From: Caldifarciminota bacterium SM23_42
GTDB lineage: Bacteria > Hydrothermota > Tepidihabitantia > SM23-42
Direction of reading: 5' to 3'
NCBI GenBank assembly: GCA_001303785.1
Contig: LJUJ01000016.1
Coordinates: forward strand, 1 to 64,000
DNA length: 64,000 nucleotides
The notes beneath the pieces are model-generated. The model had not been told where the DNA came from. It saw only the letters and a program-made list of their open reading frames with translations, and did not search any database. Of this stretch, positions 35,185 through 44,216 are shown piece after piece. The position numbers and the translations under genes were made by a program. Numbering within the stretch: position 1 is the stretch's first letter; every line of letters starts with the position of its first letter.

Positions 35185-37632
35185 ATGCAGTTTGACCATA
35201 GTAAAGTAGAAAAGAAGTGGCAGGAATATTGGAAGGAAAAGGGCCTGTTCCGCGCTGCGGCTAAACCCAGGAACAAATTCTACAATCTTGTGATGTTCGC
35301 CTATCCTTCGGGCGATATCCATATGGGACATTGTAAAAATTATCTAATTGGCGACGTTTATGCACGCTACATGATGAGGAGAGGGTTTGACGTTTTACAT
35401 CCTTTTGGATGGGATGCTTTTGGGCTACCGGCCGAAAACCAAGCAATAAAACTCGGTATACATCCTGAAAAGTGGACACTAGAGAATATCCAAATATCTG
35501 ATGAATCGTTGAAGCTGTTGGGAATCAGTTATGATTGGGATCGTGAGGTAATCACGTGTCTTCCTGAATACTATAAGTGGACTCAATGGATGTTCCTTCT
35601 GCTATATAGCCGTGGTCTGGCCTATAAAAAAGAGGCTTACGTGAATTGGTGTCCTGGTTGTCAGACAGTGCTTGCTAATGAACAGGTAATTGAGGGTAGA
35701 TGCTACCGGGCTAATTGTCAGTCCATCATCGAAAAGAGAAAACTTAATCAATGGTTTTTCAGAATAACCGATTACGCGGAGAGATTGCTGGATGATTTGG
35801 ACAAGTTGGGTGGCTGGCCAGACAATGTTAAGACGATGCAACGAAATTGGATTGGCAAGAGCGACGGTTGTGATATAGCGTTTAAGGTCGCCGAAAGGGA
35901 AACTCGCTTTAAGGTTTTTACGACTCGACCCGATACAATCTACGGCGTGACCTTTATGTCGATCGCCCCAGAGCACCCGGCAGTGGATGATCTCATCAAG
36001 GGTACGACATACGAGCAGGAGGTAAGACGGTATGTTCAGGAGGCAACCAAGAAGACCGAGCGGGAACGAACGGAGAAAGAGAAGGACGGCGTTGCTACTG
36101 GATGTCACGCGATCAATCCGCTCAGTGGAGAAATGGTGCCGATTTATGTTGCCGATTATGTTCTTCTGGAATACGGCAGCGGAGTTGTCATGGGTGTTCC
36201 TGCCCATGACGAGCGTGATTTTCAATTTGCCAAGAAGTACGAACTACCGATCAAGGTTGTAATCAAGCCACCCGATAGTGAGTTGCATGCGGCCTCGATG
36301 ACCGAATCCTATGAAGAGACGGGTATAATGGTTGATTCTGGTGAATTTACTGGGCTCGACTCCAAGCAGGGCATCAGGGCTGTTACCGAGGTCTTGACTA
36401 AGAAACAGATGGGGGGAGCGAGTGTGAATTATCGTCTCAAGGATTGGCTCATTTCGCGTCAGCGTTACTGGGGAGCGCCTATTCCAATCATCTACTGTGA
36501 GAAGTGTGGTTTATTACCGGTGCCGGAGAAAGACCTACCAGTTCTGTTACCTAAGGATGTTACCGATTTTGTCCCCAAAGGTAAATCTCCCCTTGCCGCG
36601 GTCGAAGACTTCATTAACATCGAGTGTCCTAATTGCAGAGGAAAAGCAAAGCGCGATGCTGATACTATGGACACATTTGTTTGTTCCTCATGGTATTTCT
36701 TGCGCTATTTGGATGCGCATAATGAGGAAGAATTTTGTGCAAAAGAGAATGCTGACCGCTGGCTGCCCATTGATCAATATATAGGAGGCGGCAGCGAACA
36801 TGCCACTGGTCATCTCATCTATTTCCGGTTCTTGACGAAGGTGTTATTTGACGCCGGATACATATCGACTGATGAGCCGGCAAATAATCTTTTCAATCTG
36901 GGGATGGTTCTGAAAGATGGTGAGGTGATGTCAAAATCCAAGGGTAATGCCATCCCGGCTCGCCAATTCATCAACAAACACGGTGCTGATGTTGCACGCA
37001 TCACAATTCTCTTCGCGGCACCACCAGAACGCGAGATGGAATGGAGTGATGAAGGAGTAACTGGCGCAGAGAGATTCATCAATCGTATGTATCGTCTGGT
37101 TACTGATAACCAAGAAATAATCAGTAAGCAACGGCCAACGCATATCGCCGAGGATAATGAGGAGCTGTATATAAAAATTAACCAGACGATCCGCAAGGTG
37201 ACACGCGACCTACAATCATTCAAGTACAATACGGCAATCGCCGCACTCTGGGAGCTCATGAACGCACTCTATTTGACAAAGAATCATGACGCGGTTTTTG
37301 GATTCGGGATTTATGCAATGGTTCATCTGCTTTCCCCGTTTGCACCCCATCTTTCAGATGAGCTATGGTCACTCATCGGTGGCGATGGTAGTCTCATGAA
37401 ACAACCGTGGCTTGAACATGATGACAAACACATGAAAAGCAAGGCCACAACGATCGTGATTCAGATTAATGGTAAGGTGCGTTCGCACATTGAGGTTGTC
37501 GGCAGTATTCCTGAGGATAAGTTGAGAAAGATGGCGTTTGACGACGAACGGGTAAAACGCCATATCGAGGGCAAGAATGTCAAGAAGACCATCTATGTTC
37601 CAAACAAAATACTCAACATCGTTGTACAGTGA
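35185..37632 (+). CDS. leuS: Leucyl-tRNA synthetase
   Basis: An 815-residue class I synthetase of the bacterial LeuS type. HIGH-type motif FAYPSGDIHMGHCKNY, KMSKS motif VMSKSKGNAI, the editing domain with TTRPDTIYGVTFM and the conserved GVPAHDERDF segment, and a C-terminal domain with ATTIVIQINGKVRSHIEV are all intact. It charges and proofreads tRNA-Leu. It starts 25 bases after the zinc-ribbon gene without a separate promoter that I can see. Confidence 0.97.
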   Translation: MQFDHSKVEKKWQEYWKEKGLFRAAAKPRNKFYNLVMFAYPSGDIHMGHCKNYLIGDVYARYMMRRGFDVLHPFGWDAFGLPAENQAIKLGIHPEKWTLENIQISDESLKLLGISYDWDREVITCLPEYYKWTQWMFLLLYSRGLAYKKEAYVNWCPGCQTVLANEQVIEGRCYRANCQSIIEKRKLNQWFFRITDYAERLLDDLDKLGGWPDNVKTMQRNWIGKSDGCDIAFKVAERETRFKVFTTRPDTIYGVTFMSIAPEHPAVDDLIKGTTYEQEVRRYVQEATKKTERERTEKEKDGVATGCHAINPLSGEMVPIYVADYVLLEYGSGVVMGVPAHDERDFQFAKKYELPIKVVIKPPDSELHAASMTESYEETGIMVDSGEFTGLDSKQGIRAVTEVLTKKQMGGASVNYRLKDWLISRQRYWGAPIPIIYCEKCGLLPVPEKDLPVLLPKDVTDFVPKGKSPLAAVEDFINIECPNCRGKAKRDADTMDTFVCSSWYFLRYLDAHNEEEFCAKENADRWLPIDQYIGGGSEHATGHLIYFRFLTKVLFDAGYISTDEPANNLFNLGMVLKDGEVMSKSKGNAIPARQFINKHGADVARITILFAAPPEREMEWSDEGVTGAERFINRMYRLVTDNQEIISKQRPTHIAEDNEELYIKINQTIRKVTRDLQSFKYNTAIAALWELMNALYLTKNHDAVFGFGIYAMVHLLSPFAPHLSDELWSLIGGDGSLMKQPWLEHDDKHMKSKATTIVIQINGKVRSHIEVVGSIPEDKLRKMAFDDERVKRHIEGKNVKKTIYVPNKILNIVVQ

Positions 37633-37659
37633 TGTAGTATTTAAAGACAAGGAGGAAAA

Positions 37660-37920
37660 ATGAGGAAGATGAAGAAAAGGAAGAAGAAGATGAAGGTTAC
37701 AAAAAAGAAGAAAAAGAAGAAACCTTCAATAAGAGAACTGACGATTGATATTTTGAAAAGAACCAAGAAACCTTTACATTACCGAGATATCACGAAACGT
37801 TTGAAGAAACGCGGCTATAGATTCCATCGGAAAGATCCTGAGCGTTCGGTATACATTATTATCAATCGTTATCCGAAGATCTTCAAGAAGACAAAACCAG
37901 CCACCTACAAACTAAGGTAG
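37660..37920 (+). CDS. Lysine-rich HARE-HTH protein
   Basis: An 86-residue very basic protein. The first 26 residues are almost all Lys, Arg and Met (MRKMKKRKKKMKVTKKKKKK). They are followed by a HARE-type winged helix (SIRELTIDILKRTKKPLHYRD, then KRLKKRGYRF ... IIINRYPKIFKK). The HARE domain occurs in RNA polymerase delta, restriction enzymes and ASXL proteins. The basic tail suggests DNA or RNA binding, perhaps a nucleoid protein (inference). A strong AAGGAGG lies upstream, and a terminator follows. Confidence 0.85.
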   Translation: MRKMKKRKKKMKVTKKKKKKKPSIRELTIDILKRTKKPLHYRDITKRLKKRGYRFHRKDPERSVYIIINRYPKIFKKTKPATYKLR

Positions 37921-37924
37921 AAAA

Positions 37925-37951
37925 GAAGGGGGCGTGAGCCCCCTCTTTTTT
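37925..37951 (+). terminator. Rho-independent terminator after the HARE gene
   Basis: GGGGGC-GTGA-GCCCCC stem (37928-37933 and 37938-37943) followed by CTTTTTT. It probably also serves the convergent protease gene ending at 37956, since an A-rich stretch lies on the other side. Confidence 0.88.
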
Positions 37952-37955
37952 CGGT

Positions 37956-40340
37956 CTATTTCTCGGGTTTTGCGAAACCCTTCATTTTCTTAGCGTATTC
38001 GGCCAACTTCTGCGCGACTCGGTAGTTAATACTATTCTTTTCGAAGCCTGACTTTGTCTTTTTGCCGGCTTTCACACCGGTGAGCAACTCTATTCCCTCA
38101 TCGATCGTTTTGACCGCAAGAATGCGGAACTTCTTAACGCTCACGGCGTCCACGACCTCTTGCTTTAGCATCAGATCTTCGATGTTGCTGGATGGGATGA
38201 TAACGCCCTGTTTGCCAGTTAGTCCTTTTGCTTTACAAACCTCGTAGAATCCCTCGATCTTTTCATTGACGCCCCCGATTGCCTGAACCTCACCGTTTTG
38301 ATTAACCGAGCCAGTGACCGCTAGTTCCTGACTCAGCGGTACTTCCGAAAGCGCTGAAAGCAATACGTAGACTTCGGCACTCGAAGCCGAATCGCCATCG
38401 ACCTCACTATAAGATTGTTCAAACCCTAGCGTTGCGTCAATCGCCATAGGTTGGTCCTGCGCGTACCGAGATCTCAAGAAGCCACTCAGAATCAATACTC
38501 CTTTGTTATATGTTCGGCCACCGAGTTTTGCTTCCCGTTCGATATTTATTATGCCTGCTCTACCCAACGATGTCTTAGCCGTAATGCGTACCGGGCGTCC
38601 AAAGGCATAATTGCCTAATTGATAGACTGACAGACCGTTTAGCTGTCCGACTGCCTGTCCCTTGGTACTGATCATTAAGATGTCGTTGTCGATTAATTCC
38701 TGTATCTTGTCTTCGACCATGTTCATTCGCTTGCGCCAGCAGCGTATTGCTTTTTCTACGTCCTTACCCATGACTTCTTTCCTGTTGGCTTGCCGGGCCC
38801 AATAATCCGCTTCTCGAATCGTGTCTGCGACGACGTTGAATCGGGTACTGAGTTTATCTTGGCGGCCAGCAACCCTTACGCTATATTCGACGATCTCGGC
38901 AATTGCCTCTTTGGAAAAGGGCAGCAAAGTCTCAGCATTACATATTGACTTTACAAAAGATGCGTACTCGTTGATATTTCGGGTGTTCTTGTCCATGACC
39001 GTATCGAAATCGGCCTTCACCTTGAAGATTTTCTTAAAATCCTCGTCCTGCTGCAAAAGCAGGTAATAAAGCCATTGACTACCGATCATGATGATTTTTA
39101 CGTCGATGGTGATCGGTTCGGGCTTCATGGCCGTGGTCGTGAAGACGTAGAAGGGGTCAAAGACTTGGATATCGACTACTCCGTTACGTAGTGTCCGCTT
39201 TAATGCTGGCCAAACACCAGGTTCAACGAGCGCATCAAAAGCGTTAACGATTAGGTAACCACCGTTTGCGCGCAACAAGGAGCCGGCTTTAATATTTAGG
39301 AAGTCGCTACTCATAACACCGGGCATCACAGCTTGCCTTTCTATCGTACCGAACAGATTCTTGTAAGACGGATTCGTCTCAAATATGATCGGAACATCTT
39401 TGGTTTCGGAGTTGTCGACAATTACGTTTACACTGTATTCCCTGAACTGTTCTTCCTTAGTGTCTTTCTTCAGGAATTTTTCCAGATTTGATATTATCGC
39501 ATCCAACACTTCATTCAGATAAGCATTGATCTTATCATCGGGGAATTTCTTCTTGATGTCGTCAATCAAATTTGCGACAACCGGTTTGACCATCCACTCA
39601 TTCAGTTTTTCCAGCGCGACGTTAGCGGTTTCTTGGATTTCCTTTATCTGACCATAAATCTTCGCCATGTCAACTTCGAGGGTTTGGATTTTCTCAATTA
39701 TCTTCTTATGTTCATCTTCACTGAGCTTACCTTGCTTTATCAATACCTCGGCTTCTTCCAAACTCGTTGGTTTTCCTTCGATGATTGGCACGATTGCCGG
39801 GCGCACATAGGGTCCCATCTGTATCGTGGTGAGTTTGAATCCTTGTTGTTCGATTTCTTTCTCGAAATTTCTAAGTAATGTGCGGTGCTGATTACCATAT
39901 TTCTCCACGATCTTCTGTTTTCTTTTCTGATACTCTTCACTATCAAACACACCCGGAATGTTGGTCTTCAAATTTGTAATGAGCTTGATTATTGCGTGCC
40001 TGAATTTCTTGCCCTGACCTCCGGGTAGTTGGATGAGTTTTGGCATGTCAGGGTTCTTGAAATTGTTGACGTACAACAAATCCTGCAATTCACCCTTAAC
40101 CTTCAAGTCCTCTAATAACTTTGTGATTGCCGTGGTGCGGCCGGTGCCGACCGGCCCGGTAATGAAGATGTTGTATCCAGGGTATTTCACATTGAGCCCG
40201 AGTTTGATTGCATCAATGGCCCTTGGCTGACCAATAATCCATTCACACGAACTGACTTCCTTTAAATTCTTGAAACGGAGCAACCTGGGATCACATTGCC
40301 AACGTAGTTGGGATGGTTTTAGTTCCATGCCTTTTCTCAT
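37956..40340 (-). CDS. LonC-like protease (Lon-related, AAA_32 type)
   Basis: A 794-residue protein. The N-terminal half is an AAA-like domain with a coiled-coil insertion (about residues 150-285). Its P-loop reads GPVGTGRTT, with Arg replacing the usual Lys. The C-terminal Lon protease domain has the catalytic Ser in DGDSASSAEVYVLLSALS and the catalytic Lys in GGVNEKIEGF, so the peptidase dyad is intact. LonC-type proteins degrade unfolded proteins without ATP hydrolysis, which fits the altered P-loop (inference). GGAGG precedes the ATG at 40340. Confidence 0.9.
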   Translation of the reverse strand: MRKGMELKPSQLRWQCDPRLLRFKNLKEVSSCEWIIGQPRAIDAIKLGLNVKYPGYNIFITGPVGTGRTTAITKLLEDLKVKGELQDLLYVNNFKNPDMPKLIQLPGGQGKKFRHAIIKLITNLKTNIPGVFDSEEYQKRKQKIVEKYGNQHRTLLRNFEKEIEQQGFKLTTIQMGPYVRPAIVPIIEGKPTSLEEAEVLIKQGKLSEDEHKKIIEKIQTLEVDMAKIYGQIKEIQETANVALEKLNEWMVKPVVANLIDDIKKKFPDDKINAYLNEVLDAIISNLEKFLKKDTKEEQFREYSVNVIVDNSETKDVPIIFETNPSYKNLFGTIERQAVMPGVMSSDFLNIKAGSLLRANGGYLIVNAFDALVEPGVWPALKRTLRNGVVDIQVFDPFYVFTTTAMKPEPITIDVKIIMIGSQWLYYLLLQQDEDFKKIFKVKADFDTVMDKNTRNINEYASFVKSICNAETLLPFSKEAIAEIVEYSVRVAGRQDKLSTRFNVVADTIREADYWARQANRKEVMGKDVEKAIRCWRKRMNMVEDKIQELIDNDILMISTKGQAVGQLNGLSVYQLGNYAFGRPVRITAKTSLGRAGIINIEREAKLGGRTYNKGVLILSGFLRSRYAQDQPMAIDATLGFEQSYSEVDGDSASSAEVYVLLSALSEVPLSQELAVTGSVNQNGEVQAIGGVNEKIEGFYEVCKAKGLTGKQGVIIPSSNIEDLMLKQEVVDAVSVKKFRILAVKTIDEGIELLTGVKAGKKTKSGFEKNSINYRVAQKLAEYAKKMKGFAKPEK

Positions 40341-40426
40341 ACATCCTCCTTCAAATAGATTAAAAGCGACCTAATATATTCCGAGATGAATCAACAATAT
40401 AAAGGTTGTCTTTGGAACGCAAGAAA

Positions 40427-40454
40427 AGTATAGCAAAATAGTGTTTGATGTCAA
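40427..40454 (-). promoter_or_regulatory. Promoter of the LonC-like gene
   Basis: Minus strand: TTGACA (40454-40449), 16-bp spacer, TATACT (40432-40427). The leader is about 80 nt. Confidence 0.78.
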
Positions 40455-40521
40455 TAAACGTTAGCGAATATGGCGAAATACCGATATTATGCGCACATGC
40501 GGGGCATTCGACTCTCTCGTA

Positions 40522-40549
40522 TTGACACCTTGACATCTTTGGCTATAAT
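40522..40549 (+). promoter_or_regulatory. Promoter of the FBP aldolase/phosphatase gene
   Basis: TTGACA (40522-40527), 16-bp spacer, TATAAT (40544-40549). A short leader of about 22 nt carries AAAGGAGG before the ATG at 40579. Confidence 0.85.
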
Positions 40550-40578
40550 AACCCTGTCTTGCTTGAAAGGAGGAAAGT

Positions 40579-41604
40579 ATGGATAAAATTACAATCAGTG
40601 TAATTAAGGCGGATATTGGTGGTTATGTGGGGCACTCTAGCATGCATCCTAATATCATAACCAATGCTATACAATCACTCGAGAAGGCAAAAGGTAAAGG
40701 TACCATTGTAGATTTCCACGTTACGCATTGTGGTGATGACCTTGATTTAATTTTGACCCACCGACTCGGAGAGAATGCCGGAGATATCCATAAACTCTGT
40801 TGGGATATTTTCGTGGATTGCACCGAGGTTGCCAAGGAATTGAAGTTGTACGGTGCCGGCCAGGATTTGCTCTCCGACGCTTTCTCCGGTAACGTGAAAG
40901 GTTTGGGCCCAGGTGTGGCGGAGATGACCATTGAGGAGCGCAAGAGTGAGCCGGTGATTATCTTTGCCGCAGACAAGACTTCACCTGGTTCCTGGAATTT
41001 CCCTCTCTATAAGATGTTTGCGGATCCGTTCAACACAATCGGATTGGTCATCGACCCGTCCATGCACGAAGGTTTTAGCTTTGATGTGCTCGATATTTTC
41101 GAAAACAAAACTGTGACCCTGAATTGCCCGGAGGAAATGTATGATTTGCTCGTGCTCATCGGTGCATCAGAGCATTACATAATCAAAGGTGTGCGTAAGA
41201 AGACCGGTCAGATTGCGGCAGTCACTTCAACTCAAAAGGTCAACCTCATGGCCGGACGATACGTGGGTAAGGATGATCCAGTGATGATTGTGCGCTGCCA
41301 GAGCGGATTGCCAGCAGTGGGTGAAGTATTGGAACCATTTTCGATGTCCTACATGGTAACCGGTTGGATGCGTGGTTCACATTGGGGACCATTCATGCCG
41401 GTTTCGGTTGAGGATGCGAATCCTACTCGCCCACGTGATATGTTTGCGGATCCGAGTTATGATCTGGCGAGAAATCAAGCCAACGAAGTGGCTAACTATA
41501 TTCGCCGGCATGGGCCCTTTGAACCGCAGCGACTGCCTCTTTCCGATATGGAATATACTACATTGCCTCAGGTGCTGAAGAAGCTGAAAGACAAGTTCAA
41601 GTAG
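40579..41604 (+). CDS. fbp: Fructose-1,6-bisphosphate aldolase/phosphatase
   Basis: A 341-residue archaeal-type bifunctional enzyme (FBPase class V). It begins with the conserved SVIKADIGGYVGHSSMHP and contains HCGDDLDLILTH, GAGQDLLSDAFSGN, and ADKTSPGSWNFPLYKMFADP, all diagnostic. It converts triose phosphates to fructose-6-phosphate in one protein, so it works only in the direction of gluconeogenesis. It occurs in archaea and deep-branching, often thermophilic or autotrophic bacteria. This suggests that the host builds sugars from C2/C3 units (inference). Confidence 0.94.
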   Translation: MDKITISVIKADIGGYVGHSSMHPNIITNAIQSLEKAKGKGTIVDFHVTHCGDDLDLILTHRLGENAGDIHKLCWDIFVDCTEVAKELKLYGAGQDLLSDAFSGNVKGLGPGVAEMTIEERKSEPVIIFAADKTSPGSWNFPLYKMFADPFNTIGLVIDPSMHEGFSFDVLDIFENKTVTLNCPEEMYDLLVLIGASEHYIIKGVRKKTGQIAAVTSTQKVNLMAGRYVGKDDPVMIVRCQSGLPAVGEVLEPFSMSYMVTGWMRGSHWGPFMPVSVEDANPTRPRDMFADPSYDLARNQANEVANYIRRHGPFEPQRLPLSDMEYTTLPQVLKKLKDKFK

Positions 41605-41676
41605 GGTCGCAAAAGCGAAACCACAATAGATTCGTCAATCTAGGAACCATTACTCTGTTGTAGTGGACCATTCAAT

Positions 41677-42639
41677 ATGCTCTTAACCTTACTTTTAATG
41701 ATCGGTCAGATATTCGACCCTGGTGCAACCGGGTACACATTCGTAAAACTTGGGGTAGGTGTAAGGCCTGTAGCAATGGGTAATGCTTTTACTGCCTTGA
41801 GTGATGATGGAAACGCTGTTTTCTGGAATCCTTCTGGCCTGGGTATTGTTGGAAGCTATTATGTGGCCGGTATGGTAATGAATCATTTGACCTTTTGGGA
41901 TTACTACAATCTCACCTCAGCAATTCCGATCGGTGAGAACGACGCGGTCGGTCTTGGGTTATCATACTTGGGTGCCAGCGATATTGAATACTCAGAACGG
42001 GGCGATGAGCTGGGTGAATTCACGAATTCAGATATGCTACTCAATGTGGGATACGGTCGCTCATTTGGAAGACGCAGCAATATCAGTCTCGGCGCATCCA
42101 TCAAAGTTGTGCGTGGTCAGTTGTATAAATACAGCTCGTATGGAGTGCTTGCTGATCTTGGACTGCTCCTCAATCCGATTAAATATCTCTATTTCGGTAC
42201 GGTTCTCAAGAATCTCGGAACGCCACGCCGGTATATTGATAAATACGAATACCCGCCCGTGAATTTTCGACAAGGTGTAGCAGTTAAACTGCCGATTCAG
42301 GAGAATCAACTGGCTTTGGGGTTTGATGTCTCCGTATATCCTGATTTGAAGCCGACATTTTCTGTGGGTGGCGAAGTGCTTATCCGAGCCCCTAGTATAT
42401 TGGGGTCATCGAACCAGAAGAGGATAACCGGTTTTGCCGTAATGGCCGGGTATCAGTCCGGATATGGTGAGGGTACTTTCTCCGGCCTTTCGTTGGGTTT
42501 TTCTGTCGAATTGTTCGTCACGGAAGGGCTCTATCTTGATATCGGCGCCCTGCTGCTCTCATATGGCTATCTTGGGACATCTGAGCGTATCGCCTTAGGA
42601 CTGAATTACGTGCCCAGTCCAAGGCGCGCCAACAAATAG
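41677..42639 (+). CDS. PorV/PorQ-like outer-membrane protein
   Basis: A 320-residue protein with a signal peptide (MLLTLLLMIGQIF) and a beta-barrel body. The start of the mature protein, FVKLGVGVRPVAMGNAFTALSDDGNAVFWNPSGL, is the PorV/PorQ/UPF0164 signature. In Bacteroidetes PorV carries type IX cargo to the sortase at the surface. Putative cargo with C-terminal sorting domains lie at 17019, 46386 and 59679. The 3' end overlaps the convergent gene by 122 bases. No typical promoter was found upstream. Confidence 0.85.
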   Translation: MLLTLLLMIGQIFDPGATGYTFVKLGVGVRPVAMGNAFTALSDDGNAVFWNPSGLGIVGSYYVAGMVMNHLTFWDYYNLTSAIPIGENDAVGLGLSYLGASDIEYSERGDELGEFTNSDMLLNVGYGRSFGRRSNISLGASIKVVRGQLYKYSSYGVLADLGLLLNPIKYLYFGTVLKNLGTPRRYIDKYEYPPVNFRQGVAVKLPIQENQLALGFDVSVYPDLKPTFSVGGEVLIRAPSILGSSNQKRITGFAVMAGYQSGYGEGTFSGLSLGFSVELFVTEGLYLDIGALLLSYGYLGTSERIALGLNYVPSPRRANK

Positions 42640-43606
42640 AGTAGTCCGAACGAGCGTTCCAAATCATAAACCCATGCGCGCCAGCTGAAATGGTGCCGTT
42701 CATCTGACTGAACACATAGTCTGCATTGAAATTCTCGGCACGGTATTCGAAGCTTTGAACGAACGGTATCACGCTGGCTCCGGGCGGTAGTATACGAAAA
42801 GCCCTCTTCACCGAATCAAAATAAATCCAGTAATTACGCCAGTTTTCAGTCTCTTCATTTTTGAAGTTGCGAGAGAAGTGTGATGGATAGAGCATCGGAT
42901 ATAATACATCGATGAACTCACCAAGCCGCTCGAGGTCTTGCCCTTCAGTTAGGAGCTTTTGCCAAATCGAAAATCCGAAGACACATATGCCAATTTCGGC
43001 GTCTATCTCTTTTCTGATTTTTTTTAGGAAACGTGTTATTGCGTCGACCCGAGAACCTTTCACGTGTGTGAGTCTGATCCGTGCAACGTCGCCATCAGTA
43101 GGGAATCGGACATAGTCATAAGCAATCGACTTGATGCCGAGGTCTACGATTTCTTTCGTGACGGCGAGCAGATAGTCATGAACTTTTTGATTAAACGGAT
43201 TCGTCCAAGCCATGCTTTTGTTATCGCACCATATTTCGCCGCTGTCGTCTCTTATCCCAAATGTCTTGTAGCGTGAGAGGTAGTTATCACGAAAACAGAC
43301 AATTCTGGCAATCAGTTTTAGGTTATGTTGGGAGGCACACTCGACTAAGTGATCAACGTCGATGTGTCTTTTTATTGCACCAATTTTCTTGGCCAGTTCT
43401 AGTTTTGAGTCGTAGGTGAGGAAACCATAGTCGCTCTTAAAGTCAACGACGATAGCGTTTATCAACCCGGAATCAGCTTTAGAGAATATCTCTTCTAGGT
43501 AATCCAAGCGGTTTGCCTGGTAAGGATTCAGATAGACGCCCCGGATGATGCTATCGGTTGCGGAGTAGCATTGCACCAAGAGGGCAAGTACTACACAAAG
43601 GTTCAT
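42518..43606 (-). CDS. Secreted DUF4015 putative glycoside hydrolase
   Basis: A 362-residue protein with signal peptide (MNLCVVLALLVQCYS) and a TIM-barrel DUF4015 domain. Key segments: IIRGVYLNPYQANR, NAIVVDFKSDYGFLTY, WTNPFNQKVHDYLLAVTKEI, IAYDYVRFPTDGD and FIDVLYPMLYPSHF, which place the usual carboxylates. The substrate is unknown; related enzymes act on amino-sugar polymers. The last 40 codons run antisense to the end of the PorV-like gene and look like a poorly conserved tail. Confidence 0.86.
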   Translation of the reverse strand: MNLCVVLALLVQCYSATDSIIRGVYLNPYQANRLDYLEEIFSKADSGLINAIVVDFKSDYGFLTYDSKLELAKKIGAIKRHIDVDHLVECASQHNLKLIARIVCFRDNYLSRYKTFGIRDDSGEIWCDNKSMAWTNPFNQKVHDYLLAVTKEIVDLGIKSIAYDYVRFPTDGDVARIRLTHVKGSRVDAITRFLKKIRKEIDAEIGICVFGFSIWQKLLTEGQDLERLGEFIDVLYPMLYPSHFSRNFKNEETENWRNYWIYFDSVKRAFRILPPGASVIPFVQSFEYRAENFNADYVFSQMNGTISAGAHGFMIWNARSDYSICWRALDWARNSVLRRYAQMSQDSHMRAAGRRYQDRALP

Positions 43607-44216
43607 TTTTCCTGCAATATTTCTTACCGATCCTCACAAGCAGGGCATGATATTCATTGTAAAGATTGGTGCTTGCGGGCAGATTTTGTTCAATTGTTTT
43701 CTGGATGGAGTCATAAGGTGAGTTGTAGTCGATTAGATTGTGTCGCGAAAAGATTCTGCGGGTGTAATTATCGACCACGAATATCCGCTTGTTGAGTGCA
43801 TAGAGTAATATCGAATCGGCAGTTTCTGGACCGATTCCCGGAATAGCCAATAACTCCGCTCTCAGGACATGCGTTCTCTTCTGGGACATTTCATCCGCGC
43901 TGCCTCGATATTTTGTGGTGTAATAGTGAAGAAATGCGTGCAGATATTTTGATTTCATGCGGTAGAAGCCTGAGGTCTTTATCAATTGCGGTAGTCTTCG
44001 ATAATTTGTGAGCAATTTCCTTGGATTCATGAGATTGGCAGCTCGTATCCTTTCGATTGCGGTGCTGACGTTTTGCCAATTGGTATTTTGAGTAAGTATG
44101 GCCCCGACCATAATCTCGAAAGGCGTTTCACCTGGCCACCAATGCTGAGGGCCAAATGTCTTGAGTAGTGTTCTGTAAATCTTAAGGAATATTGTATTCG
44201 ATGAGGTGATATTCAC
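43551..44216 (-). CDS. HhH-GPD DNA glycosylase (endonuclease III-like)
   Basis: A 221-residue DNA repair glycosylase. FEIMVGAILTQNTNWQNV is the typical Nth segment; the helix-hairpin-helix is AIPGIGPETADSILLYA, followed by IFVVDNYTRRIF with the catalytic Asp. The position of the Nth catalytic Lys (GxGxK) is Glu here, as in monofunctional enzymes such as MagIII or MutY. The iron-sulfur loop has three Cys (CRKNEPLCSTCPL) but no fourth, so the cluster is probably lost. It overlaps both neighbours. The GTG start at 44216 is uncertain. Confidence 0.86.
   Translation of the reverse strand: MNITSSNTIFLKIYRTLLKTFGPQHWWPGETPFEIMVGAILTQNTNWQNVSTAIERIRAANLMNPRKLLTNYRRLPQLIKTSGFYRMKSKYLHAFLHYYTTKYRGSADEMSQKRTHVLRAELLAIPGIGPETADSILLYALNKRIFVVDNYTRRIFSRHNLIDYNSPYDSIQKTIEQNLPASTNLYNEYHALLVRIGKKYCRKNEPLCSTCPLGAMLLRNR

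Noticed and set aside
35602-36225. 207-residue minus-strand frame within leuS
   Set aside because: Shadow of the leuS editing domain; no family features.
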